A DNA stretch of 64,000 bases from Acanthococcus lagerstroemiae (lineage: Eukaryota > Arthropoda > Insecta > Hemiptera > Eriococcidae), in assembly GCA_031841125.1 (NCBI GenBank), contig CM063110.1, forward strand, positions 33,557,214 to 33,621,213, read 5' to 3'. Within the stretch, counting starts at the first letter, position 1; every line of letters begins with the position of its first letter. Positions 46,057-56,861 of the stretch are shown piece after piece. The notes beneath the pieces are model-generated. The model was not told where the DNA came from, did no database searches, and was given only the letters and a program-made list of their open reading frames with translations. Both the position numbers and the translations under genes were made by a program.

Positions 46057-47700
46057 TTAATGCCATAATTTTGTTCAGCAAACAAAAAATTTTGTTCACC
46101 TGTCCTTGTTTTGAGTTATACGCGTTTAAAATTGGGGGTGGCTGAAGAAGTATAGCCCCCATCTCCGAATTTTGAATCAAATTTGATGTCATAATTTTGT
46201 TCATATTTTGTTCAATTTTATTCAGGAAGTCCCACATTTTGTTCGCCTTTCCTTTTGAGTTACACGCGTTTCAAGTTTGAGGGGCTGAAGAAATGTAGCC
46301 CCCTGATCTCCGAATTTTGAATCAAATTTGATGCCATAATTTTGTTTATATTTTGTTCAATTTGTTCAGCAAATCCCACATTTTGTTCACCCTCCGGGTT
46401 TCAGTTACACACGTTTCTAATTTGGGGGTTGCATTTCTCCAGCTCCTCATCTCCGAATTTCGCATTCAGATTGGTGTCATAATTTTGTTCACATTTTGTT
46501 TAGTTGTACTTGGCAACTATGCAACTCGGTGGACTGTTCCTTCCTGGGCTACACGCAGTTTGAATTTATAGGACATGATAAATATGTCTTATTCCTTCTT
46601 CAAATGTTGGAGGAAAATAAATACTGTCATTCTTTTTAAATTTCTCTCAAATTCATGTCCAAAAATGAATTATGTACGTCAGTGGGTCTAGGTGCGTATG
46701 AAAAAACTTCGCCAAATAATAATTGAGCTAATAACACATAAAGAAACAACTTTTCTATCGCGTTCCCGTATTGCTTACATATGTTTTGCCTACTCCTTAA
46801 TTTTCAGGCAAACATGATTTGTTTCCTGCTTTACGACAAAGAGCCCCATCTCAACGGTTTGATGGGGTATAAGAGATTCTGGATGGCAGCACAAACCATC
46901 ACAAACGGAGCACAAACGATTGCATCACTTTTTCCTTTTCAATCATGTGTCTAATCCCTTTTTGAAAGACCTTTTCTTCAGCCCCCCCCCAAATAAACTT
47001 CAACAGCTTGGGAAGGGAGCAGCACACACATAGCCAAAACCATTGACACCATTTTCAATCCCCTGGTTGAAAGTGGGGGAAGGACTCCCGTTTCTTCAGC
47101 CTCCCAAAAATAAACCTCGACATTTCGGGAAGGGGAGCAGCACAAACCACAGAGTCATCAGCACAAACCAGTACAAAAGTAGCACCAACGATTGACACAA
47201 TTTTTAACAGGAGAAAGTGGGGGGCTCCCATTTCTACAGCCCGCCCCCAAAGTTTTCTCAAATATCTCGGGAAGGAGGCACCAATTTGAATGCGAAATTC
47301 GGAGATGGGGCTGGACAAATGCAACCCCCAAATTTGAAACGCGTGTAACTGAAAATGGGAGGGTGAACAATATGTGGGACTTGCTGAACAAAATTGAACA
47401 ATATATAAACAGAATTATGGCATCAAATTTGATTCATAATTCGGAGATGGAGGGCTACATTTTTTCGACCCCCCAAATTTGAAACGCGTGTAACTCAAAC
47501 AAAGAGAAGGAATGGTGAACAAAATGTGGGACTTGCTGAACAAAATTAAACAAAATTATGGCATCAAATTTGATTCAAATCTCAGAGATGGGCTACATTT
47601 CCTCAGCCCTCCCAAATTTGAAACGCGTGTAACTCAAAAAAGGAAGGGTGAACAAAATTTTTTGTTTGCTGAACAAAATTGAACAAAATTGTGACATTAA
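46057..47700. mobile_element. TTAA-bounded foldback element with tandem-array arms
   Basis: Both ends read TTAA followed inward by inverted copies: left TTAATGCCATAATTTTG, right (inverted) TTAATGTCACAATTTTG. Each arm is an array of a unit of about 130-146 bp: the word tgccataattttgttca recurs at about 46061, 46190, 46331 and 46477, and inverted at about 47410, 47560 and 47690. Each unit also contains cccacattttgttc, gttacacgcgtttcaa, aatttggggg and catctccgaattttgaatca. The middle (46570-47280) is a second, different set of repeats with agcacaaac words and cccc runs. There is no coding capacity. It lies inside an R1-like LINE. TTAA ends suggest a piggyBac-like target choice, but the terminal bases do not look like piggyBac. 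Confidence 0.8.
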
Positions 47701-47769
47701 TTTTGACCCTCAATTTGGAGGCGGTGGCCGTGGAAATGGAACTACTGTGCTGGTACAGGTGATGTGTGT

Positions 47770-48295
47770 GTCCAAATTCCAGGTTTTTGTAGCACGGAAG
47801 GGGCCTCTTCTACAGCCCTTTCACTTGACACACAGCCCACCCTATTCTTACCTTCCCGGCCTTTGCCAGTCGGGCACTCGCCGCAATCGGACACTGTACC
47901 CGAGCTGAGTGCATGCCGTTTCTCTGCTTGCGCAGTGTACTGATTGACATCCCCTCCAGGTGACATCCCTCGGTTTTTGCCAGGGCCGTATGTACCTCTT
48001 CGACCGTACAGGACTCCTCTATCCCTAGAATCAGCGCATCCACTTTCTTACAGGGACGCGAGACACTGACCCGTTCTGAGAGCTCAACCTTGAGTCTATC
48101 AGCCAGGAGGTAAACCTTCCCTATTAACAGCCCTCCTAATGTGGCGTACCTCATTTTGGTGCTCGGAATGCCCAGCATTGTCAGGTCCACCTTCTCATTA
48201 GCTAGCCGTTGCGCCTCAGCGTAGCTAGGCTCCTCTGCGGTGGTTCGGATGATGACAGCGTCGAGCCGCGGGGCGCTTCTCTTCACGCTCTGCAC
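47770..48295 (-). pseudogene. R1-like LINE ORF1 (gag-like) fragment
   Basis: A 161-codon minus-strand frame reads DAVIIRTTAEEPSYAEAQRL, VDLTMLGIPSTKMRYATLGG, DRLKVELSERVSVSRP, ARVQCPIAASARLAKAGKVR and IGWAVCQVKGL. Immediately after, in another frame, PCYKNLEFGHTSPV resembles the CCHC zinc knuckle C-Y-K-C-L-x-x-G-H. This is the RNA-binding ORF1 of R1/LOA-type LINEs. Its orientation and position match the ORF2 relic at 46050-43390, so both probably belong to one element; the rest of ORF1 and the N-terminal endonuclease are lost around the foldback insertion. Confidence 0.78.
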
Positions 48296-48348
48296 CAGCT
48301 GCTCCTTCTTGCCATTGTCTTGACCTTTCGGTATTGCAGGAACAGCGG

Positions 48349-48366
48349 TCTCTCTCTCTCTCTCTC
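48349..48366. repeat. (TC)n microsatellite
   Basis: Nine TC units in the DDR intron, followed by a pyrimidine-rich stretch (tttctttctttcattct). Confidence 0.95.
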
Positions 48367-48577
48367 ATTTTTCTTTCTTTCTTTCATTCTCTATTTTACT
48401 AGATGTGGGCGGAGCGTTACTACGTCACTTCCGTTGCATAGTTTCGCGTTCACGTTCGTTTCACTTTTTCTAAGTTAACTCTACCTTTAAGTACAATTCT
48501 AAATGACTTTAGGTATGCAGAATCGAAAATGTTTTTTGTTTTTCCATCTACTTATTTTAATATGTGCTCTGTTTCAG

Positions 48578-48725
48578 ATAATGACCGGTAACAGTGACAC
48601 GTCTTCGGTGGTTACTCATACACTGATGCCGCCGGTGTACGCGAGTAAAGTTCGCATCCTGCCGCACAGCATTCACCGACGTACAGTGTGCATCAGGGTG
48701 GAAATACGAGGCTGTATTCTGCAGA
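48578..48725 (+). CDS. Ddr: discoidin domain receptor (DDR), exon encoding the end of the discoidin domain
   Basis: The exon reads IMTGNSDTSSVVTHTLMPPV, YASKVRILPHSIHRRTVCIR and VEIRGCILQ. This is the C-terminal end of the F5/8 type C domain: P-P-[IV]-x-A-[SR]-x-[VI]-R, R-T-V-C-x-R-V-E and G-C are DDR-family landmarks, the last cysteine closing the domain disulfide with that of the AWCP motif in the previous exon. It starts after tgtttcag in phase 0, continuing directly from the exon at 26683, and ends before gtaagt with one base (A) of the next codon (phase 1). No stops or frameshifts; the conservation looks like a working gene. In one position, ILQ is seen where the family more often has a Trp after the cysteine. 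Confidence 0.9.
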
Positions 48726-50640
48726 GTAAGTATACGTACTATGACTGTGTGTGTATAATGTAATACTATTCGTGTGCAATTATAACGGGACTATTCGTCC
48801 GAAATTACGGTCGCAGACGTTTTACGAGGCGGCTATACTTTTGCGATATACCGCATAGACGAGTCGACTGGATGACAAAGAAGGCTGGCGTTCGCCTTAA
48901 ATTTAGTTGTTCTCTCGAAAATTTCATTCGGCTGCCAATTTTGACCTTGTCTCCGGTTTAATATAACGAAACGCAGCCGTCGAAAGGCGACTCGACTCGA
49001 GAAGCCGCGTAGTTTTTGTGCAAATTAGCGCCTTAATTGAACCGTCGAGCTTGTTTACGAAAAGGAACCGTGCCACTGTACAGGCACAGATGTTATTATG
49101 ATACTTTTTAATGTTTCACTAGCGTGCCGAACATTTTGCGTTTGTGTAAGGGTCGAGTGAGCTCATTCGAATTTAATCAACTCTGGCTCACCCGATATTT
49201 AATTAAAATTAAAACGCCCGCTAATATGGCAAGAGTGAGCGGGAGAGGGAGGAGGGAGAAAAGAGACTCGGTTCGTGTTTTCCAAAAAGTGTGTTCGACG
49301 ACGGAAAACCGCCGCCGCGTTCGCGAACATACACACAAATAGCAGTTGGCGCGAAAGATATTCAATCTCGCTAAATGTTATTCATTTACCTATTAACGGG
49401 TCCGCGCGTTTATTTTTATCCAAAATGCGTTCAATAAGCAATAAAACGGGAATCCCCTTACGATAATTGTACGGAATACCTACCTTTTTTTTCCTCCCTT
49501 TTTTTGTGCTACGATGATGGGGGTCAGTGTTGTGCTCTCTTGTAAATGCGCTCGTGGTTTTTCACAGCTCGTTTAAAGCAATTTCATGTAGGAAGTTTCA
49601 CATATGCGGCACATAGCAGGCTGTACGTGTGAAACGGTTGCGAGCGTATTTAGCCTCGGTGACATGTACGGCGAAAGAGTAATTCGATCTTGTAGAACAC
49701 GTCATTACGTTTTTCCAAAAAACTTAACCCATACAGCCGAACGTAATTTTAAACCGCAATTTCCTTTTTGTCGCACACGTATTCGAAACTACACGGTGTG
49801 GAAGAAAACATTACCGGAGCCGGAAAAAAGATCTTATTTTATGATACCCCTCGATGTAGCTTGTGTTACCTCCGGTGTAGCAGAGTGCGAAGAAAAGGAG
49901 CGGGAAGAAAGAAAAAGAAAAAACGTAAAAAGAATGTATACATTTACCCCTTAGAATACTAAATTATTACGTTCTGTTACCCTCGACTCACTGTCAAAGC
50001 TGAGATGTGTTTTCTATCTTCTTTTTTCTGTTCGACGCCGCGTCTCGCCCGCTAATTCTGTCACTCGCTTGCTCTCCCTTTTTGTTGCTCTCAGCAACTA
50101 GCTCATTGAAAATTTATCTCCGAACCGGAAAACACGAAATTTGTATTTGCAAATGTCCGAAAGTTTGAAAACAATTTAGAAAGTTAAGTTGTTTCCTGTT
50201 GCATACTGCATAAACTTTATACACAGTTTGGCCTATACAGGGTGTCTTGCGGTGAATGATCCTTCTGAAACGGGGTAAGCAAGCAACATATCCTGAAATT
50301 TGTTGATCGGGTTGCTTGCTCTCACTACCCAGAGGCTGTAGAATGAAAGAAATTATTCGCGTCTTCTTTCATGATTAAAAGTAGACAGAGCTGTGAAATT
50401 TCCCAGTGCACAGTAGATAACAGCAACGACAATCAATAAAAAATAGTATATAACAGCAGTCGCGTCGACAAGGTGTTCTAGAAATCTAGTTCTGATCCGC
50501 TGAACTGGAAAAATTGCATGTAAATATTTGAAATCCTGATTTTTCGTTGATTTGGAACGTATTCAATGAAATAGATAAGAGGTGAGGGTAACCCCTGTGG
50601 GGAAAATGGCGGGGAATACAAATTTTGCTATCAGTGAGTG
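48726..50640. other. start of the next DDR intron, unassigned
   Basis: The donor gtaagt is at 48726. No further DDR exon (the post-discoidin region rich in G, D and W) was recognised downstream to the window end. 49100-49960 is CpG-richer with 60-116 codon frames lacking domains. A tacagggtgtc word near 50237 resembles a mariner-type terminus, but no partner end was found. Confidence 0.45.
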
Positions 50641-50644
50641 AATT

Positions 50645-53520
50645 CAGTAGCTAAGGAGCTACAAAAAAGACGCGACCAGCTCAAGGTCGGCAAACGAACA
50701 GAAAAGACGACGGTTCAAACTCATCAATCACCTGCAAGCAGAGGGCCAAAGGAGGACAGCCGAGTACCACTGGAGTTACGTACACCGAAAAAGTAGGGGG
50801 ACACTCAAAGGTCCAGGTAACCACTACAATCGAAAAAAAACAACAAAACGGTTGGATACGATGAACCAGCTAATTAAACAGAATGGACGAGCTTGATCGG
50901 AGACTGAAGCCTACAGACCAGAAAACCCAAAATTGAACTGAGCACTGAGGATAGCTGTATGGAACGCTAATGGTTTAGCACAACATCGTCAAGAAACTAC
51001 TCTTTTTCTCACACAGGAAGACATCGATAAATTCTCCTAGTATTAGAAACCCACTTCACCAGAACCTCGTTCATCAATATTCGAGGATACAACCTGTATC
51101 ACACACCGCACCCAGATGGAAAAGCGCATGGAGGAACTGCTGTGCTAATCAAGAGCAAGCTGAAACACTTTGAGTTACCGAAGCACGAAGCAGAACACCT
51201 ACAAGCCACCACTATCAGCGTTACGGAGACCACTAGCTCCACAGTTGCCTCTGCAATCTACTGCCCACCGTGACATCGCATCCAGAGCCAACAATTCCAA
51301 GATTTTTTCAGAACGCTTGGGGAAAGATTCATTGCTGGAGGAGACTACAATGCTAGACATGTCAGACGGAGTGTAAGACTCAACACCCCAACAGGACGCG
51401 AGCTACTTCACACGATGGACACGCTGAAACTCGATGTTTTCTCATCAGGGAAACCAACGTACTGGCCAACTGATCCGAACAAAATACTGGATGTAATTGA
51501 CTTCTCCGTCACCCGAGGCATGAGTAATATTGAAGTAAGCAGCTGTAACGATCTGTCGTCGGATCACACATTGGAGATAATAACTGTCAGCTCCGCCGTC
51601 ATAAGAAAAGTTCAGAATGAAATCGAACAACGTATAGATCTAAAGATACCACTGAAAACTACAAGCCAGTTGGATGAAGCAGCAGAGCAGTTGATTACAA
51701 TAATCCAAGCAGCTGCATGGGCATCAACACCACCAGCAACGGAGAAAGGTATTCCGGAATTAAACTATCCCAAGAAAGTGACAAACCTAGTCAGAACAAA
51801 GAAGAAGGTCAAAAGAAAATGGCAAGACACAAGGAACCTAGAAGACAAAAAGGAACTGAGCCACCTGACGCGAAGGCTCAAGAGACTGCCTCAAAAAGTG
51901 AATAATGAAACGATGAACAGGTACCTCGGGAACTTGACCAACACCAAGGATACTGACTACTAGCTATGGAGAGTCACGAAAGGATTGAAAACAACGAGAC
52001 CAACAAATTGCCCACTGAAGAGGAACAATGGCACATGGGAGATGACAAAAGTGAAGCGGAGACCTTCGCCGAATACCTGGAGATGGTATTCCAATTAGTT
52101 GACAGTAAAAACGAAAATCTGCCCTGCGAAAGAAAACCTGGACGCAGAAAGAATTCGACCAATAACGCCCTGTGAAATAAAAAAAGAAATCAGAGATAAC
52201 ATGAATCCGAAGAAGGCACCGGGCTACAAATTGATCACGACAAGAATACTGAAGCAACTTCTGCGAAAAGCGATTGTACACATTACCCACATTTTCAATG
52301 CGGTCTTGAAACTAGAATATCGCACAGATAACCGTGATCCCAAAACCTAAACCGGAACAAGAAAATGCCTCATACCGTCCAATCTCACTGCTGCCAGTAA
52401 TATCAAAGTTGCTTGAAAAGCTACTTCTTAAACGGCTACTAAAAATTATCGAAGAAAAGAAGCGGATACCGACACATCAGTTTGGGTTTCGACAAAAACA
52501 TGCGACCGTTGATCAGGCACACCGAGTAGCTGTCGATATCGATGAAGCGCTAGAAGAAGAAAAATATTGCCCAGTAGTTTTCATTGATGTCGCCCAGGCT
52601 CTCGACTGTGTATGGCATGAAGGCCTGCTCTACAAGCTGAACAAAATGCTGCCAAAGAGCTATTGCAAACTTCTTAAATCTTACTTGACTGATCGATTCT
52701 TTTGTGTGAAGCAGGACGACGACTGCTCGCAACTGAAATCCATCCAAGCAGGTGTCCCACAGGGGAGTATCCTAGGACCCACATTATACCTCCTGTTTAC
52801 AGCCCAGCCGACATTCCAGAAACAAGACATACTACGGTGGCCACATTTACCGACGATACGGCCATCCTAGCTACAAGCGACAGTTTGACCGAAGCTATGG
52901 AAAATCTTCAAAATTCATTTGACTCACTCAATACGTGGATCAAGCGATGGAGAATCAAAATCAACGAAGACAAATCGATGCACGTTACGTTTGCCTTGCA
53001 CAAAGTGAACCCGTTACAATCAATAATCAAATAGTACCGCAGAAATGCACCGACAGATATCTCGGAATAACTTTTGACAGCCGACTGAACTGGAAGGAAC
53101 ATGTCAGGCTCAAAAAATGGGAAATAAAGCGAAAACGAAAAAAAATGTACTGGCTACTGGGAACATTCTCCCAGCTGTTACTGCAAACAAAATACTGCTG
53201 TACAATCAAATCCTAAAGCGATATGGACCTACGGTATAGCCCTCTTAGGGCTGCGCGAGGAAGTCGAACCTCAATAAAACACTGGTAGCTCAGAACCAAG
53301 CGCTACGAATGATCGCAGGAGCACCCTGGTTTGCACGAAACAAGGACCTCCATCGAGATTTCTGCATCCCCACAGCCGAAGACGAACTTAAGCGGCACGC
53401 AGCAAAATATGAGAAGCGCCTTCACCCAAATGAAGAAGCCCTACAGCTATTGGACAACACTGGCCTCAAAAGACGACTTCAGAGGACAAAACCTTTTGAA
53501 CTGGTCTAAGTACATACAAC
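50645..53520 (+). pseudogene. jockey-like LINE relic (ORF1 tail, endonuclease, RT)
   Basis: An ORF1 tail precedes RIAVWNANGLAQHRQE (50948), the start of a jockey-type endonuclease. The endonuclease continues with LGERFIAGGDYNARH (51318), LDVFSSGKPTYWP, ILDVIDFSVTRG and LSSDHTLEII. RT blocks follow: KAPGYKLITTRILKQL (52215), PEQENASYRPISLLPVISKL (52345), PTHQFGFRQKHAT, VFIDVAQALDCVWHEGLLYK, GVPQGSILGPTLYLLF (52752) and, one frame over, TFTDDTAILATSD, with TDDT where FADD is expected. INEDKSMHVTFA, CTDRYLGITFDSRLNWKEH and NQALRMIAGAPWFARN complete the thumb and tail. Several frameshifts and stops inactivate it, but domain coverage is almost complete. Confidence 0.88.
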
Positions 53521-53529
53521 CGTTTGGTT

Positions 53530-54400
53530 TAAAATGTTATAAAAATAAATGCGGACGGAATATCCACCGAGATATGAAAACATGGCAGATGAGTTAGCGC
53601 AGCACCTTGACGATTTTTCGGGTCACGGCATTACTCAGGTCCCCCAATGTGGAAAAACGAACTCCCCGAAGAGATTCCTTCAACTTGGGGAACAGGGCAT
53701 AGTCAGCCGGACTCATATCTAGGCTCTACGGCGGATGTGGTAACGTTTCATAGCCATTTTCGATATAAGATAATCGGCGACATGTGCAGCGACGTGTGGA
53801 CGTGCATTGTCGTGAAGAAAGATTATTCCGCATTACAGCTTTTTAGGTCAGATTTTCCGGAACTACGGTCCCAAATTTTTGCGTAGAAAGTCTTTATAAT
53901 ACGTGGTGGTGATACTACGATCAGCTGGGACCCTATTCGTGGCCACAGTTCCCATATTATGATCATAAACGAAGATCGTCACCTGTGACGATTGAAGGTC
54001 GATCGCTTCTCGGGTTGTTTTCGGTGCTTATAAGACCCTGTTGAAGAGGCTTAGACCAATGTTGAATCGTGGAACGGTTCATCACATATTATCACCGCGG
54101 ACTTCAAATAATGTACGATTAATTTCGGGCACCGATTTTTCCGCGAAGAGGTGTGATCTTAATGTGCGCACGTTGCTCCAAAGCAGTAACATGACCCGAA
54201 GAATCGTCGGGTGTTACTGTAACTCGTCTGACATTTTTTTGAATTATCGTACGACAAAAGCAAATACATGTACGTCTTCCTGAAAATCCAGGCTATAATG
54301 TGAGCACACAACGAATCCGCTAGGTGAATTACCGCGGCCGCTAGAGCGCGCTGTGTAAAACTTTCGGAACAACCCTCGTGCTAAAACCATAAAATAGATA
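53530..54400 (-). pseudogene. mariner-like transposase relic
   Basis: Minus-strand reading: INRTLFEVRGDNM (helix-turn-helix part, about 54110), then PKTTREAIDLQSSQVTIFVY (about 54010), VATNRVPADRSI, TYYKDFLRKNLGP, IFLHDNARPHVAAHVADYL (second catalytic Asp block, about 53815-53770), and, in another frame, DMSPADYALFPKLKESLRGV (third catalytic Asp block, about 53720). The order and motifs are those of the mariner DDD transposase as also seen in SETMAR. Several frameshifts and stops. It directly abuts the 3' end of the jockey-like LINE; terminal repeats could not be paired with confidence (a candidate 5' end, gggttgttccgaaagtttta, is at 54376-54357). Confidence 0.85.
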
Positions 54401-55055
54401 ATAATGACAATCATACATAATAAAACATAAATATGCAGAAGTAGACCAACTTTCTGGAACTCCGAGATGTCAAGTCCGTGGTGACGTGCCAAATGTTGAT
54501 TTACTTTTTTCAAATGGCCCCTGCTGCCCCCTTCCCATATCAGTATTGAACCCCAAAATCGCGATTAATAATAAATTTCAACCGTCTATTTTCACTTTTC
54601 TCAGTAGAACTTTTTCAAAGTTCAGCCAGTGTTGACCCACAGGGGTTTCAAAAAGGTCCAAAAAACAACACTTGACACTCAGTGTCACATATTGATCCCT
54701 TGGCGGATTTCAATCTTAAGCTCATTACATCTCCTTATTCAGTGAAACATTTCATATTTTCAATCCGGATAGCGACATATATACAATAGTTTTCTTTTCA
54801 GACACATTTTTTTAAAATATCAAATGTTGATCTAGTCAACATTTGATACTTATCTAAATTAACGAGTATAAAAATTTTTTGTCCAATGTTGATTGGTGTC
54901 AAATGTTAATTCTTTTTCAACCCCCAAAATCTTGAACTTTTGATGCGGGAAATATGAATTATATCAATGACACTGGTAAGTTGGCTCATAAAAACTGCCA
55001 ATTTTTGAGAAACATCGAATTGAAACAAGTTTTATAGTTCTTTCACTTAGATTCA
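54401..55055. other. unassigned stretch
   Basis: No gene. The words atcaaatgttgatctagtca and acatttgatactta near 54820-54850 form a short imperfect inverted repeat. Confidence 0.4.
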
Positions 55056-55059
55056 TGTG

Positions 55060-55640
55060 ACCCACAGATAGCCGATTCGTAGTGAAAATTTCAACATCTT
55101 CCAAGTTCTGTAATAATTCAGCTGGTATCTCATTCACTCTTGGAGCTTTCCCTTTCTTTAAATTCTCAATGTTTTGTTGAATTCACCTCTTAAAATTGAG
55201 TCTCCCCTGTCATCTTCTTCCACACCTACTTCCCTCTCCATTCTTATCTCTTCATCTCCATTATTACTGTATAGACCTGCTACATACTCTACCCACCTTT
55301 TCAGTTTTCCGTGAGCTATGTAAATAGGCTCTCCCTCCTAATTTGTTATACTATTTGCTTTCTTCCTCCTTTCTCAAAACTCCGTTTTTACTTTTCTATA
55401 GGCCAAGTCTATTTGTTCTTTATTCATGAACTCTTCTATCTTATCACTTTTTTTCTTTCATCCATTTCTCCTTTGCTTTTTTGCACTCTCTCTCTTTATT
55501 TCATTCCTTGACCTTTAATAAGCTAATCTACAACTTTCCTATCTTTTGCATTCTTATATTTTCTTCGTCCATCCATCTTTCTGAGGATTTCCTCCTTCAT
55601 CCATGGTTTCTCTGCTTCTTTCTTAGTTTTACCTAGATTT
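55060..55640 (-). pseudogene. RTE-like LINE fragment, endonuclease-RT linker and RT start
   Basis: On the minus strand: KPWMKEEILRKMDGRRKYKN (about 55610-55555), a basic helical linker with MNKEQIDLAYRKVK, then LKRWVEYVAGLYSNNGDEEI (about 55300) and, after a frame break, RKGKAPRVNEIPAELLQN (about 55155-55100), the first RT block. These are the successive segments between the endonuclease and RT in this LINE family. Stops and one frameshift are present. Confidence 0.8.
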
Positions 55641-56240
55641 TCTTCTGTATGTAGACACAGGTAGAGTGCACTTCTCCGATATTTTCATTTTTGTTATCTT
55701 TTTTGTTTTGCCCTTGTTATTTTTTAATAACCAGAAGTTTTTCCAAACTTGGACTTTTCGACGCTCCAGCTCTTTCTCCAGTTTGTCCTCGAAAGAAATT
55801 ATCTGCTCTAAAGGGGCCCACAGACGTTCAATATTATTGTGCAATATTTCGGATTGTGCAATAATATTGATGGTGTGTGGATGATATTGAAAGGTTGTGC
55901 AATATATTGCGCGATATCAAAAAAGTTAGATATTAATTGCGCAAACATGAGAATATTGTACCGTGTGTGGGGTATATTGTGCAATATTGGTTTTTTTGTG
56001 CAACCTATTTGCACAATAATATTGAGCGTCTATGGGCTGCTTTAGTAATATGTTTTCTTTGACTTTTTCTATATCAACCTCGTTTATTTGTAGCCTGCTG
56101 GTTTCCCGATTTGTCAGGTATTTAGTTTTGGCGGTGTTTACTTCTAGGCCATCGTCCTGGTGTTTTCTTCTAGGATTTCAGCTATGTCTCGCAAGCATTC
56201 TCCTGTTAGAGGCGATGTTCAGAGTATGCTGACCACATGG
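55641..56240 (-). pseudogene. RTE-like LINE fragment, RT thumb, split by a MITE
   Basis: Minus strand 56240-56046 reads GLEVNTAKTKYLTNRETSR and LQINEVDIEKVKENI; after the MITE at 56037-55812, 55800-55640 reads EQIISFEDKLEKELERRKVQ, VWKNFWLLKNNKGKTKK and KMKISEKCTLPVSTY. These are adjacent blocks in intact elements (the Y-L-[GE]-Q-I-x-S-F-E-D region), so the MITE landed between them. This copy is separate from the neighbouring 55060-55640 piece because the order of domains is reversed relative to an intact element. Confidence 0.8.
55812..56037. mobile_element. hAT-like MITE inserted in a LINE
   Basis: Inverted ends: left gggcccacagacgttcaata, right (inverted) gcccatagacgctcaatatt; the shared repeat continues as caatattattgtgcaa, about 30 bp. 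Flanking 8-mers tgctctaa (55804-55811) and tgctttag (56038-56045) agree at 6 of 8. The 226 bp interior repeats ttgtgcaatattg words. The LINE reading frame on both sides is continuous when it is removed. Confidence 0.72.
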
Positions 56241-56499
56241 CAGAGTGACAACAGATGTACAAGGTGGAGTACAAGTCTTCATTTATGAAGAGCAGAGCTC
56301 TGCACAAGAGTATAAAAGGACTCCGTGTGAGGCCGTGTTCGGTATGCCCGCCCTTGTAGGGCTTGAACGAACCGGCTTACCTTCTGACCTGTGCTTCCTG
56401 TTGGCTGATTAAACTGAACTTAAAGACTCCAGGGAGTTCTTGATGACCCTGCCCACTCCTCTTCCCTCATCCATATTCTCGATGCGAGAAAATGAGCCA

Positions 56500-56838
56500 T
56501 TTCTACAGAAAGAGTTGCTGCTAGAGAAGGTCTAGTCTCTAGTGCATCAGGCCAAGAACATGAAACGACTCTGACGCTAAATTCCCGACACCCGAAATAG
56601 GCGCGACAGTTCGTGTTCCTGTACCCGATACCGACCGTGAGAAATTAGATGCCCGATCAGTGTTAGCACGAGTGCTACGAGAAACCGAAAACAACATGTA
56701 CGAGTTGTGCACCAGAAAAGGACGTTTACAACAACTATACGCTCAGTCCCAGTTTAAAGTGTGCGCAGAGAGATTTCTTGATGAAGTGGATGTTCCGGAA
56801 AATATAGGAGGACATAGGCAGGGCTTTGGCCGTTGACA
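56500..56838 (+). pseudogene. KRBA2-like, transposon-derived integrase gene: C-terminal fragment
   Basis: The open frame from 56564 reads SDAKFPTPEIGATVRVPVPD, TDREKLDARSVLARVLRETE, NNMYELCTRKGRLQQLYAQS and QFKVCAERFLDEVDVPENI. One frame over, upstream sequence gives AAREGL and QAKNMKR. I recognise this as the region after the integrase core of proteins annotated as KRAB-A domain-containing protein 2-like in animals, which are domesticated or transposon-borne integrases. Past a stop at 56836, QCSKQCNTNR and LSRC resemble the Cys-rich tail of that family. Assignment is from memory of the family and should be tested. The integrase core itself is not present. Confidence 0.6.
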
Positions 56839-56861
56839 GTGTAGTAAGCAATGCAACACCA

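Larger units (their letters stand above)
26915..48577 (+). other. DDR intron, 21.7 kb, transposon-filled
   Basis: The donor gtatgt (26915-26920) follows a complete codon and the acceptor tgctctgtttcag ends at 48577, before a complete codon, so the intron is phase 0. The joined protein reads across as DGKE/IMTGNSDTSS, matching the DDR family pattern in which a G-N-x-[ND]-T segment follows the G-[KQ]-E/V block. The intron contains LINE relics of RTE-like and R1-like type, a BEL/Pao fragment and many DNA-transposon relics. I infer a single intron because I see no plausible discoidin exon between the two. Confidence 0.75.
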
